A stretch of 64,000 nt of DNA. Source: Eupeodes corollae. Taxonomy: Eukaryota > Arthropoda > Insecta > Diptera > Syrphidae. The first letter of the stretch is position 1. Each line of letters starts with the position of its first letter. Shown in pieces: positions 11,801-24,264 of this stretch. The translations under genes and the position numbers were made by a program. A model generated the notes under the pieces. That model saw only the letters and a list, made by a program, of their open reading frames with translations. It was not told where the DNA came from and searched no databases. The stretch covers positions 146,530,645-146,594,644 of the forward strand of contig NC_079147.1 in NCBI RefSeq assembly GCF_945859685.1, written 5' to 3'.

Positions 11801-13939
11801 TAATAGATGTCAGCACGTTCAATAGTCAATTTGAAGCATACACTTTCTCATTTTTTGTAATGTCGTTGTTTTTCCTTGTAAAATGCAAAGAGATAACAAC
11901 ATAGTTCTAATAGAGATTTATTCGAAATGAAACGGAAACTTCTTATTGGAAACATACATATTTATGAAAATAAATCATGAAACTTCTTAGACTTAATCGT
12001 CTTATCTCTCATAAGACACGTATTTTCTTTATACCAGTTTGTAACAAAGAAATCCACCCAAAAAGTTCTTAATAATTATTTTATTTTTTAAAACCATAAA
12101 ATATAAAATTGGATGTGAAAAACCATATCACAACCCCAAATCAGTCCCAAAAATTTGTTAGACACATAATAGTCACTATAGTATATATAGTCTAAGACTC
12201 TATTCTGAATATTTTGGCAAATGGTCCTTTCTCAATAAATTCTAATGTTAATGTATTACCTCTCCTATTTCTCTTATAGACATATACGAGTATAAATAAA
12301 TACCAGCTCAAAGGGGACTATATACATAATATCCTTACAGGAAATGTCAAATGATATTTATCTAAGGGCTGTGAATATAGAAGACGTCATTATTGTAACT
12401 TCGTCTATTCTTAGGCCTCTGTGTCTCTGTCGTTTCTGTCGTCTTCATCGTCGTGGTAGGCTTGTTAGCTTATTATGCAAATTACTTCATGAGCTTCTCA
12501 GTCTTCATACAAAAACTATGCCAATGTCTTTAACCGTTGGTATACTTAATACGTTCATACGTAAGAGACTTGAGGAAGGAGGTTTAAGATGAACCAAAAG
12601 GAAACAAGGCAATCAAAAAGGAAAAAAAGGAAGAAAAAAAACACGGGAATAATACAAATAATCCAGTTATAGGAATAGGAAAGGAAACCATATCTAACCG
12701 AGTCTCCGTCAATGTCGCCCACAAAGGACCTCTCTTCTGCAACACTGTGTTTAAGTGATTTCTTCTTATTCTTCTTTTTTAGCCTTTCTTTCTAAAAGCT
12801 AAGCGCTAGAGCAAAACTAACGCTAACCATTCATTCAAGGACTCTTCTGTCAATTTGTTTGTTTTTTTTTCTGCGTTCGTCCTCCATTGAGGAAGAAGAC
12901 ACTTCCTTATACAGTCTTGGCGCGAAAAAAAGTACAACAGAAAAAATAAAAGAAAACTTGACATTGTTGTTATGTAGGTCATAAAGTAGGTAGAAGGTGG
13001 AGACAGAGAATATTGTAGGACATAAGATTTGATGTGTGTTCCTATGCTCCATTTATATGTATAGGTGGTTTTTTTTTTTGTAGTGATGGTAAGGACTCGT
13101 ATCGTATCCTTCTTCTGTACCCAAAAGAAACATAGCACATCATACTCAAAGCCAGTTAAAGTGTAGTAGCTTCAAGGAGTTCAATGTTCTTCTAGACAAA
13201 CGGTTTTCATTTTTTGTTCTACTTTTTGTCATCTCGAAACGAATGTAATCGATTGAACTCGCTTTTGGGTGGGCGGGCGAATGTAATTGGGAGCTATTAT
13301 CCTGCTGCTTGGTCCCATCGTTCCATCGTCCTGTAGTCCTGTTTGGTGATGGCGAAAAATGTTTTTATATGCATAGAACGTTATAATAAAATATATGTAT
13401 GTTAGCTGTAGAACGCTTGTTGGGTTAAACCGACAAAGTTTCGGATTAACGAGATAGAAATCTGTTTGATGAGCTTGTAATATGTTTTTATGTTCATTCT
13501 TGTTCTTTGGATTTTGTTTTTATACAAAAATAAAACAAAAAACAAAACCAACAAATAAGTTTAGATAAAGTATAGGGGCACGCGTTAGAGCGCGTTGTTA
13601 AAGCATCATCAGGACACAATCGACGACGCGACTCGACGACATACCTATATGTATCTCTCAATGAATATTTCGTGACATGAAATTGAATCAGAAATAAGCT
13701 GTTTTAATGTAAAGTTTGTGTATGTACTGTAAACGCATATAAATTTTTTGAAAGAAAGGAGGAGCATATTGAAATTCTAAAAGGATTCAATTATGTACAA
13801 TAGAAATAGAAATAATGGTTTTGAATAACCTAATTTTGCGAATAAAATCTATAAAATTAGCTTAAATCAATGCAAGTCCTTCGAGATACATAAAAACATA
13901 AAATTAGGCTTGATGTACAATCGACACATTTAGAATGGA
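11801..13939. other. AT-rich non-coding stretch
   Basis: No supported gene. Frames of 60-110 codons here overlap on both strands, are rich in F, L, K and T, and have no family motif. They look like by-products of AT-rich DNA. Confidence 0.4.
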
Positions 13940-14300
13940 AATCGACTTCGTTTATATGGCCACGGCGGCGGTGGCGGACAGGTTTGCCTCTCGTTTGACC
14001 CAATTTTCCATGACTCGACCTCACATTTCATTGGAAACGTCGTCGTCGACTTGTTGACGAGCCTTAAAGAAACTAGTAAAGAGGCATTAAATCACACCAA
14101 CAATGATTTAACGCATTCCTTGAGATAACACGCTCATCAAACTTACTATTCAATAAATCGATTAAAAGGTAAGGCAAGATGCGTTTTACCATTTAATTAA
14201 AAACCCATGTTTTTCAAGTCCATATCTTTCAATTCAGTTCAAAAATAAACGTTTATCATGGCGCAATTAACGGTGGCTTTTGATGTTAAAGTGACGATCG
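13940..14300 (-). mobile_element. Mariner fossil, C-terminal half (continues at 15406-16010)
   Basis: The minus strand reads VMENWVKR-type mariner C-terminal sequence near 14000 and, toward 14290, a VTLTSKATVNCAMIN-type block that belongs directly after the end of the segment at 15406. The two halves together make one mariner copy, split by a LINE insertion. Stops and gaps are frequent. Confidence 0.6.
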
Positions 14301-14314
14301 TCATTTTCTTACTT

Positions 14315-15180
14315 TCTTAAGGTGGCGTCAGACCCAACAAACTTCTCGTCCCTAGCTAGATGTCTCCAGTTTCGCGGTCCAAGTTGGGTGAGTTCACTTT
14401 CCACTTGTGCGCGCCAACTGATTCGCGGTCTTCCTCTGCTGCGCTGTCCTGTGGGTGTTAATTCAAAAACTTTCCGGGCCGGAGCATTAGTTTCCATACG
14501 CTTTACGTGACCCAGTCATCTTAGTCGTTGGACTTTTACCCTTCTGGCTAAGTCTACGTCGCTGTACAGCCCGTACAGCTCGTCATTCCATCTGCTCCTC
14601 CACTCCCCTTCGATGCATATACGGGACCGTAGATCACACTAAGAACTTTTCTCTCGAAACGACCCATGGTGCATTCATTCGCTTTTGTCATAGTCCAAGC
14701 TTCTGCACCGTATAGCAGGACGGGGATGATAAAGGTCTTATAAAGCGACACTTTGATCCCTCGAGAGAAGACTTTACCACTCAATTGCTATCTTAGTCCA
14801 AAGAAACAGCGGTTAGCTTCGTTTAAGCGCTGGTGTTGTTTTCTGCGTTTACAGCGGAGCCTAGGTAGACGAAGTTCTTTCTCAAAGTTACGTCTGTCGA
14901 TGGTGACGTTTTGACCAAGACGTCAGTGCTGTAGATCAGTTCCAGACGACAGCATGCACTTTGTTTTGCCCTCATTAGCTGTTAAACCCATTTTTGCGGC
15001 CTCCGGCTCAATACTCACAAAACCCCCATTGACATCACGCTGAGTTCTTCCGATTATGTCAAGTCATCAGCATATACTAGTCAATGTCATCAGCATATAC
15101 TAGTAATTGGACAGACTTTTGAAAGATAGTGCCTCTAGTGTTGACGTGTGAGCTTTGCACTATTCTTTCAAGTGGGATGT
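14315..15180 (-). mobile_element. RTE-type LINE copy A2, 3' part
   Basis: The minus strand carries the same tail (GACGCCACCTTAAG), the RGRPR block near 14400-14430, the PVLLYGAEAW block near 14700 and reverse transcriptase up to the NTRGTIFQ block near 15135. It stops there and is joined to a + strand piece of the same family's 5' leader at 15185. A 20-bp direct duplication containing CATCAGCATATACTAGT lies near 15063-15103. Confidence 0.8.
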
Positions 15181-15184
15181 TAAA

Positions 15185-15405
15185 TGAGGTGTTTCCACTT
15201 ATTCACCTCTACTTATCCAGACGGCAGCGGAGATATTCTCAAGATAGAATCAACGGTGGCGTCTCCAGTTCCAGTAAGGATGAACTACTTAGTGAACACC
15301 TTATATGGCTTCTATACAGGTTGAGGGTTGTGCCTCCTTGTGGTGACTTCCTGATCACGTAAAAATCTCCTAGTTGCGAATTACCATTAAGCCCCAGATA
15401 CGGAC
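15185..15405 (+). mobile_element. RTE-type LINE 5' leader, inverted relative to 14315-15180
   Basis: This piece matches 7790-8090 of copy A1 in the same order: GAGGTGTTTCCACT, GGCAGCGGA, TCTCAAGATAGAATCAACGG, AACTACTTAGTGAACACC, GGTGACTTCCTG and GATACGGACGGAT. It is in + orientation, while its neighbour is minus. With the flanking mariner halves this looks like one insertion with a 5' inversion. Confidence 0.75.
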
Positions 15406-16010
15406 GGATTTATTTGAAGATTGGCATCGTCGACGAAAAATATCACCCAGCAACATTTTCCGTTGGAAAATATTGCCCCCAAATAGTCAGTTTTTGTTTT
15501 CGAAATGGCAAATCTTGAAGTAAATGTGGATTTTCAACCGACCAATAATGCATATTTTGCTTACTGAGAAAACCCGCTTTAAGCCAAAAATGAGCTAAGG
15601 CACATGAACACAATTTTGAGATGTCTTCACATCTTTTTCAGAGCACAATCGGTCAAGGTCGTCGCCTTTTCAATTGGTCCATTGGCTTCAATTCTTAAGT
15701 CAGCTTATTCTTGTTTGGGTGTAAACGAAGATCCTTGGGGGCAATAGCCATTTTGAGACGCCTTGATGGCATCGACATATTCAACACTTCACCGAACCCA
15801 TTGTCTATCTGATAGGTCAAGAATTACGACCGACATTTTCAGTCAACGCTCTTTAAGTTCCGGTAACCGACTTCAAATTTCGGTAGAAAATGTTTCTAAT
15901 TTGTAGACGTTACTCGTTCGTGTAATTTACAATAATACAAATGTGAAATTTATTTATTATTACCGAAGGGCTGTGTTTTTAAATTAATATCAATTTTTCG
16001 AGTCCCTATT
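15406..16010 (-). mobile_element. Mariner fossil, N-terminal half
   Basis: Read from about 15940 down, the minus strand gives mariner blocks in order: VNYTNE-RLQI, a decayed LHPNKNKLT-ELKPMDQLKRRR region, FWLKxGFVSKQNMHYWSVENP near 15550, and a block ending FVDDAN near 15430. Several frameshifts and stops are present. The outer end has GTCCCTATTGGAAA near 15991-16004, matching the terminal repeat of the MITE at 49093-49433. Confidence 0.65.
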
Positions 16011-16017
16011 GGAAACA

Positions 16018-16905
16018 CCGATAGAAATGGTTTTCCATTAAAGGCGTGGCCACTTTAAAATTAAATAAAAGAAGTTGTATTTAAAATATTAATGATGTCT
16101 TATTTTTATTTGAGATGCCTTTTTATGTTTTTAGGTGGACGTTTAGCCGCCTCGACTTTTCTGGGTGGCGCCCATTCGAAAGGTCCAGTTTTCGATGGCT
16201 GGTGCATAAATCAGGCTAAATTTGAGCAATAGCATCGATTATGTTGTCTTGAAGGGCCGCTTGGGTTTGCGGCTTATTCGCATAGACCTGCGACAAGTCT
16301 AAAGCGGTCAAATCCCATGCCATCTTGGTGGTCAATTCACTTTGCTTCAGCGAGATTATAACCATGCTATGAAAACGTTCGCGCAGAATATCGATTGTGA
16401 CTTGATCTGTATTGCACGCACGTAGCCTCATCCTGTTGAAACCATAGGTCTTCGGTGTCCGTATCTTCCTATTCAGGCCACCAGAAGAAGTTGGTAATCA
16501 TCGACCATTAGCGATCACCATTGACGGACCCATTCATCCAAAAATGGGCCTTATTTTTCGACCAAAATTAAGAACAACTTCCAACTGTTATGAAATTCCA
16601 TCAATGAATCCACGAACTCTGCATAAAGTTGTTTGGTTTGAGCTTCTGAGTCAGTTGGATTTTGTATGGACCGGACGTCCGAAATTAAACGATGAAAAAC
16701 TCGCCATGTAGTGGTCTGCGGCAGCGACAGGCCAACTTTTTGTGAGCGACGAAGAATTTTGCCTTTAAAGCTTCATCATATGCACGTATAATTTGTTGTA
16801 ACTTGCTATTATAGTTTTTCTTTAATGACTGATTAAAATAAAATATTTTGACAGAAAGTAAAAGAAACAATATGGCCGACATGAGCTGTCAAAGTAAAAG
16901 ATTAA
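16018..16905 (-). mobile_element. Second mariner fossil, internally deleted
   Basis: It begins with the terminal motif GGTTTTCCATTAAAGG (16030-16045), the same as the MITE terminus at 49097. On the minus strand AHFWMNGSVNGDR joins two regions that are normally about 80 residues apart, so part of the catalytic core is deleted. WFQQDEAT follows near 16450. The open frame 16216-16431 carries the DLTALDLSQVYANKPQT C-terminal block. The start side near 16870 has ATGGCCGAC words. It abuts the previous mariner end to end. Confidence 0.65.
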
Positions 16906-18229
16906 AGGTTATTACAAATTTTTACTTTATCATTTCTTTAGTTTGACTAAATTATCTATCATCTCGTTAATAAATTCGTTACAACTGAGGGGAGTGGTTT
17001 TTCATTGGTAAATTAGTACAAATCTGACAGATTTAAATCAAAAATAAGTCAGTTAATTTCAAATCTCATAGAAACACTCTCATAGTCGACACAGGTTACA
17101 ACATTTCAAAGTTTCAAGTTCTATTTTATTTTTAGCATATGCTTTTTTAATGAATTTTTTTTGCATACTACAAAGTGACAGCACTGGTTATGCCACAGGC
17201 AACAAAAAAAGAAGATATTTATATAGGAAAATATTTACAGAACCCAAAACGAGACCAATGGTTATTTTAATAGTAAAATAGACCAAAAAAGTCATTACTA
17301 AAAAAAGGTTATTTAAATTTCTTAATTAACAGACTTTATCCTTTTCATGATGTCAATATACATAAATACGTATACAACCATTATATACAAACACACAGGG
17401 ATTTTAAAGATGCCCACTTTATTGACCCACTTAAAGAGTCAAGTAAAAGTTCAAGGATTAGCCCTTAAAACGGTTTTTGCTATGTTGTTTACAAAACAAC
17501 TATGCCCTACCATTAATGTTAAAGTCTTGGAAGAGATGGAAGAAAATAAACATCAAAAATTCAAAACAACTTTATAGCACAAAGAAGTTCTTATGGTTCA
17601 AGGCTATTACCTTAAAAAAAGGATAAAAAATATAGGATGACGTTTTGAATTCAAAATAGTACGAACTTTTGCACACAAGATTTGACATGTGACGGGCGTT
17701 TTTTTTAGACGCGTGGTTTTAAAGACGAAATAAAAGGCTTATAGTTGAATGTCATGGCCAAGAATGTTGCTTAGTTAATATTATAAGTGTTTGACATTGT
17801 GTTTTAAAAATGAATTTTAGCAAATGTGTCTGGCTTCAATAAACTTTAAACAAGTGGCTCATTTTTCTACCACTTTTTGCAATAATAGCGATTCTCTATT
17901 CTCTAGACAAGCAAAACAGGTCCAGGAAGCACGATTTTCAAATGTTGTTTAGTAGTAAGTCTATATTCATTGGGAAATGAAAGCTTTGAGATAGACCAGG
18001 TCCCAAAAAAAGTATTTCCAGCTTGAAAAGCAAAACGTCTCAAAAAGAAAATAAAAGAATATAGACCAAAAGTATTCCCAGTTTGGACGAAATTGGTGGA
18101 AAGATTCACAAGAAGTTAAGGATAGATTGAAGTGGCTGTTCGTAATTGAATAAGGCACATACAGGCCAATTGTTAGCCTATTGCCTTCTTCTGAGCTCAG
18201 TAAAACCAATTAGAGCTTTTCAAAGTAGC
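16906..18229. other. AT-rich non-coding stretch
   Basis: No supported gene or recognised element. The 76-codon frame at 17347-17577 has no family motif and no splice or promoter support. Confidence 0.4.
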
Positions 18230-18725
18230 TGGATGTAATTTGGTTAGAAGCATACATCAACTTATTTGTCAAACATGGTCGGAAAAAGGCATTCCCGATG
18301 AATGGAACTTTAAGTTCTTATCAGTGTAGTCTAAGACCAGGTAAGTCCGCAGACAATCGAATATTTCTATAACGACAGGGCTTAGTAAGAACCCAACAAT
18401 ATCAATCAACACAGATTTTCTATCGATTCCAAGGCCCCATATGACATCTTTACCGAATCTTTCGATGTCAAAAAATGTTTTAGACAACGTGATGCGCTCT
18501 CATGCGATTTCCTTAACATCGTCCTTGAAAAAATAGTGCTGAGCTTTCACGTCAACACTAGAGGCACTATCTTTCATAAGTCTGTCCATTTATTGGCCTA
18601 TGAGTGAAAAGTTCTTTGCGTGATCTACGTTCCCTTATGCATAGAAGGTAAGTGGAGGAGAACATGGAACGACGAGCTGTCACGTAAACTCGTAAACTCT
18701 TCGAATCCACGCCATCCATAAGTAA
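18230..18725 (+). mobile_element. RTE-type LINE patchwork fragment (A3)
   Basis: Short blocks of the family A reverse transcriptase follow in the right order but with large internal deletions: the WSEKGIPDEWN-type block at 18275-18305, YQC-LRPGKS at 18318-18350, the DVKKxFRQxDALSCD block at 18465-18515 and the NTRGTIF block near 18560. A C-terminal scrap lies at 18610-18720. Confidence 0.65.
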
Positions 18726-20389
18726 GTCTAGTTTTAACAAAAGCTAGCATAAGCCAAAGGTGATAGAATGGATAAAGTGTTGTACCAGTTTTGGCGAATT
18801 CATCTGCTTAACCATTTCCTGGAATGTTTTTATGTCCCGGCACAGAGCTATTTTCATTAAAGGCTAGTTTTGATAAAGATCTATAAGGTCTAGAAATCTG
18901 GAAGTTAGTATCCAACTGTAGTTGGAGGATGGTGTAGTCTACGAGCTTTGCAATTGATTCTATATATTTGAGAATTACGGACAGACCCAGTAGAAAGCTC
19001 TGAGGCTTCTACTGAGCATATAAAGAGGTTTCAGATAGAGTTTAGAGTGTCCAGTGCCGTAGATGGAGTTCGTAAAAAGCGATTGTTCACAATATACGTC
19101 TTAGGTGCTTAAGATTAAATTACAAACAAAAACTTTAATCAAAATTGTTAAAATCAATTTCAAGAAAAATTACCATAACACAAAACCATTTCCATGGAAA
19201 AAAGGTGAGGTTGATGGGAAACGCTTTGGAAAAGTTCTTCCTCCTTTTGTTTTCCACGAATCCAATACTTACCTTATAGCTTACCTCCCTGAGACTATAC
19301 AAAAAGGAAGGTTTTTCAATTTGTTTTTCTCACCTTTCCTATTTAAGGACTCCCATTGATATTCTATTTTAGTCCTGTAAGGATATGCAATACATAGGAG
19401 ATATATACGGCAACAAACATATGTAAATAAATAATTTTCAAGAGAAAAGGTAAACAAAAATAAAAGGTGGCAGACGAACTTTCACTTGACTGGTTAAGAA
19501 TTTAGTAAAATTACCATGATGATTATTATAATAAATACGTGTGGGTCTGCCTTACACCTACCGTAAAAGCACGGCGTACCGTAACATACTTAGGTTTATA
19601 TTGGTATAGTAAATACGTATGTATGTGATGTTATATAAAATGATAAAATGAATTAACAAGCTTAATCAATGGTTGAACCACACTCAAACAGATAATTGGC
19701 AGCCTCTTTGACATCGGTTCAATTAGGACTTTCAGTCAGCCAGTCAGTCAGTCAGTCAGTAGTTATGTAATTAACAGAATATAAATTGACTTACACCGAA
19801 AAGGTGAAACTGGTATTTATGTGAGCATGAAACCCATAGGAACAGCTCTACAAGATTATTAAGGGAATTAATTACGTGTAGGGCTGTAGGTAGGTTGGTT
19901 CTGTTCGATTTGGTTTGGTATTTCAATTTTTTTTTTTTTTTTTGTTTTTCCTAGGGATGTCCCTTTGACGTTGATTCAACGATGACCCTGGATTTTCATT
20001 AGTTTTCACTTAATTTTGATGCGAACAAAAAAAAATGAATTAATTTTTAATTAAAAAAATGTTGTATTTGGTGCTATGCTTTAAGGGTGAAGGTTTTGGT
20101 AATATTAAAAAGGTCACACGTTACGCTTTAATGTTTGAAGTTTCTTATTAATTTAAGATTGATTGTTTGATGTTAAATATTTGCATAGCACTTACACAAA
20201 TTATTAAAGAATGACCAGGCAACCTTAAATTTGGTGGTGGCCATTTACTCGGTTTAAATACAAGCTTATTCTAAATCTAACTGAAACAAAATAAGAACTT
20301 AACCTTAGAGATAGAGTTGCAGTTAATGCAAACACAAAGGAGTCAAAGTACAAAGATAATTTCTGAAATTTGCTTACGTATTCAGGTCT
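18726..20389. other. Non-coding stretch with a (CAGT)n microsatellite
   Basis: CAGT repeats lie at about 19733-19761 and a poly(T) run near 19928-19945. The 84-codon frame at 19105-19359 has no recognisable domain and no supporting signals. Confidence 0.4.
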
Positions 20390-20600
20390 CAAAGTCGTTA
20401 AATTAATGCTGGTGTGCACCATGGATCCGTTTTGTCTCCGACACTCTTCCTTATATACGATGCCGATATCCATTAGCTACACTTGGATCAAGGAGACTAG
20501 TCAACTTTCAGTACTAGTTCTATGTAGTATCGAACACCTCTAATGGAATGAACACATATTCCACATTGCCAAAAATGCTGCTTAAGATTTTTCCGACGAT
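20390..20600 (+). mobile_element. LINE family B scrap
   Basis: INAGVHHGSVLSPTLFL is readable at 20402-20455, parallel to 5870-5930 and 32220-32280. A piece corresponding to WNEHIxHIAKNAA lies near 20535-20585. The catalytic box is lost. Confidence 0.55.
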
Positions 20601-20904
20601 ATCAAAGAAATTTGACACCTCTTATCTGAAATACTAGCCCTTAAGTTCAATTTCAAAAGAACTGTTTATTACAGAGATTCTTTTTGTAACCGCACATCGA
20701 TAATGGAGAATGCTTTACCCAATTCTGTTATTTCCTCCATTTTTATATTCAGACCTTTAAGACCTATGTACACCGGTATCTCCTTTTTAGTGCTTTCCTA
20801 TTTTCCCAAAGCTCGAACCTTGTTTAAGTTATGTTAATGGCATTAATAACCTCTTGAGTACCTGTTAATTATTAATTAAAAAAAAGCTGTGAACTTTCAG
20901 GCCG

Positions 20905-21510
20905 TCAACATATTGCGAAAGGATAAGAGGATTGTTCCAAGATAACCCGCGAAGAGCAATGCAAATACAATGAAGCGACAGTGGATGCTCTCGATTCTGG
21001 GAATATTAATATAATATAAAGTTCCAAGCTAAAACAGTCAAGATCATGTTGAATAAGGGAAGATTCATTTATTGATGAACTTTTCTTAAAAAACTTTGTA
21101 TTATTAGCATAAATTGAGATAGAATAATGCTTAATGACTCTTTTAAGGTAGTTGATTCTAAGAATGAACAAAAGAGGGCCTAAGTGGCTGCCTTTAGGAA
21201 CACTAGAGATAACTAAAAAATAATATGAGTTGACAGATCTGAATGATAGGTGTAATATTGGTTTTGAAGATAAAAGAGGTTTCACAGCCAAAAATGGACA
21301 TTTTGAAGAGAAAAAGCCTATGGGAGAGAAATAACATCGACATCGTAACTTTTCTCTGAGGCAGTAAAAAAAAAAATCAAAGAGGTTATCGGTTGTAGAC
21401 CAGCATTTAAGAACACCATGCTGTCCAAGAAATATAAACCATTTACAATAGTAGCTTGACATTTCATAAAAAATACTTTCAAAGAGTTTAGGTATATGAA
21501 AAAACTCCAT
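20905..21510 (-). mobile_element. LINE family D reverse transcriptase fragment
   Basis: A minus-strand open frame of 201 codons contains VPKGSHLGPLLFILRINYL, a changed catalytic box (SIYANNTKFF where YADD would be expected) and SSLIQHDLDCFS. These are reverse transcriptase blocks 4-6 of a non-LTR element. Both catalytic aspartates are replaced by asparagine, so it cannot be active. The rest of the frame has no readable domain. A related scrap is at 47590-47770. Confidence 0.6.
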
Positions 21511-24141
21511 TCAAACCTCCATTCCTACTATAGGAATACAAATTAGGAAAACGAAACCTGAGGAAATTTCATCCAGTTTCAATGAGAATTTTATTTTCTG
21601 GGAGTTTTTCTATCCATAAATTAAGTTTTCAGTAATATTGTTAATTCATTTGTGGTCCTTTTTGATAATTGTTTGTTGTTCAAAGAACCCGTAACCAATT
21701 TCTAAAAAGAGTTTTCGTTTTGATTTTAAAAAATTGAGTCTTTTTTAAGAGTAATCAGTGCCATTAATAATACAAAATCTTTAATGTAGCCCAAAGAAAA
21801 AAGTCCTCTTTTAGACATAACACGTCTCGCTTACTTACTTAGGTGCTCAAACCTATTAAGTCTGTGAATGATACTTACCAGGGCATACGGCCTTAACTAC
21901 TCAAGTGCCATCATGTACGGTTTCTGACAATATGTTCAGCTCACTCGAGCTCTTTCGCAACCATTGTGCTAGAAAACCAGTAAGATGTTTCATATAGACC
22001 TATAAAGAGGGCCTACAGTTTCCTGGTAATTGTTACAGTTATTTTTCAGGTGCTGCATTTGATCAACAGTCATCAAACGACGCTTGACTGGAACATTGCT
22101 TTGTCTTCATGCTGAGAGATTTATTCCTTCAAACATTGAAAAGCAGCGTTAAATTTCCGCAATATGGCCACCGCTATCTTGTTCGGTTCCACCGTCATTA
22201 GAGACAATATTTCCAATATCCTGAAAACTCCACTTTTTCAGCTCCAAGTGCTACTTCAAAATGTTCTCTTTTGTCTACTAAGACAATCTTCAATACTATT
22301 TTAGAGAAACTTCAGGCAAAATGCAAACGCTTCTTCAGATTTTGCACTTCATCAGGTCTACTTTTTTTCCCTTTTTCCACTATTGGAGAAGCGTCCACAG
22401 AACCAATCGCTTGATGAACATTGTCGCTATTTTTCAACAATTTTGTAAGAATACCATCTTAATGGGGAATGCAAAGCGTAATCGGGAATTTGTTGCATGG
22501 GAAAACCTAGAAGATGTCAGTTGCACGTTCGTCGTGTCGAATACATGGTTTAAAACTAAAACAAAATGTCCCTTCCACCTTCTAACCCGGTCTTCACCTG
22601 AGATCAGTAGGAAAAGATTTTTTAAATGATTTGGTATTATTTTTAACTCTAAACACCATCGAGCTCTTTGCTTAGAATGTTTTTGTTGTTACACCTAAAC
22701 ACGACTTCTTGAAAAAGGCGTGTAATTGCACTTTTCTCATCTTACACTACTTTAAACCTCGTTCATCTTCATGCTGTATAAGGATTTTCAGTCGTTCTTT
22801 CTTTACTTCGAGGAGCTGTTAAACAAACTTTAAAAGTGCCTCTTATCGTTGAAATGTTGATTCTCCTTCCACACTGACAATTTTTCTTTCAGCAAATGAT
22901 TTGAAAAAATGTTTGGCAGCACTCTAATGGTTTTTTATGTGTTTATGTGCCGTTATGCTTATTGTACTCATATTTTACAAAAATTTCGCACTGAGTCTTT
23001 GCCAAAAAAGGTAAGGTTCTTAGTCCATTTTTAACTTGGGTCTTTTGATGTTCAAATCCTATCTCCCAACTGCAACTGTTCGTAATATTACGATATCAAC
23101 CATAAGATGGTTATCACGGGCAAGTCCCATGACAACTCCTCTTCTATTTCTGACATCCAAAAGACTACTTTTGAAGCTACTACTACTTATGGCGAAGTGA
23201 TAATTTTGGTTGGAAAAAGCTTGTCTATCCGTTTAAACAAAGTGCCGCCAATAACAAAACGATTAGAGCTACTACAGAAGTCTACAAATCTCTCACCATT
23301 ATTGTTGCAACTGCCAACTCCATGCTTCCCCATGACGTGTATGAGCTCTACTTTATTATTGACAAACTAAGCATTCAAGACTCCCATTACCATTGTGATG
23401 GCTCCTCGCAGTCTGCTGTTGTAGGTGACGCTTAGCCTTCTGTAGCAGCATTTTTTCTCTTCATCTTTCGTTTGTGGAATGTCTTATCCCAAGGATCGAA
23501 GAAGTATCGAAAAACCTGGTTTTTTGTCTACATCTGCAAAATTCTTATACAATTAGTCAAGACCTTATTTTAATTGCCTCTCCAGAACCCTTCAAATGCA
23601 ATGAATCTATAAATTTATTCCTTTAATTTGCAAAGAAAAAAAACAATCAATTGAAATTACCTTTGGATGTAATTAATCTCATGTAATTATCTCTCAAGGT
23701 TTTCTGCTTTTTTCGTTTGTCCATTTTCACATAAGTTAACATTGTACGAGTATATTCAATTCATTTTCAATTAAAATGTCCTTTTGCACCCAACCCTCCA
23801 ACCTCATGCTTAGAAGGACATTCCAACAAGCATCTATTTTATTGTATGTTATATATGTTCATGAAATTAATCTCTCAACGAAGAAGAAGACACGGTCCTA
23901 TTCAATTAATCCATCTACCTTCAGTTGATTAATTAGTTTCCCTTTATATCTCCTTTTTATACGTTTTCGTTTTCTTTTTGTTTGCTTGATTTTGTTTTGC
24001 TTTCTTTTACTTAAGAGAGGCATCTTACTGATAGCAGAAATAATTGGTCAGGTTACAATAAATACGACTACTTTATCAGAATAATGGTGTTCAATTAGAA
24101 GAAGCAAAAAGAATAAGAGAGTATTAATCAATCAAATAAAA
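21511..24141. other. Unassigned stretch, possibly an old decayed coding element at 21840-22650
   Basis: Nothing was identified with confidence. On the minus strand, 21840-22650 gives long stretches of ordinary-looking protein between stops and shifts, suggesting an old transposase or gene remnant. No family motif was recognised. The remainder is AT-rich. Confidence 0.3.
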
Positions 24142-24147
24142 TTTATT
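24142..24147 (-). terminator. Poly(A) signal AATAAA of the nested antisense gene
   Basis: The minus strand has AATAAA about 120 bases after the stop codon of the gene at 24265-25337, with a second overlapping AT-rich copy close by. Distance and sequence fit a normal polyadenylation signal. Confidence 0.45.
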
Positions 24148-24264
24148 AATGATAAACATTAATTTTAGTATGAAGTATCTCAGCAGTTAACGGTCTCGTC
24201 AGTAAAAAATTTGGAATATATCAAGTACAAAAAGTGATTCGACTACAAAACTTATTACTCGAAT

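Noticed and set aside
12806..13138. 110-codon minus-strand frame
   Set aside because: Its composition reflects AT-rich DNA and runs of T. There is no motif and no splice or promoter support.
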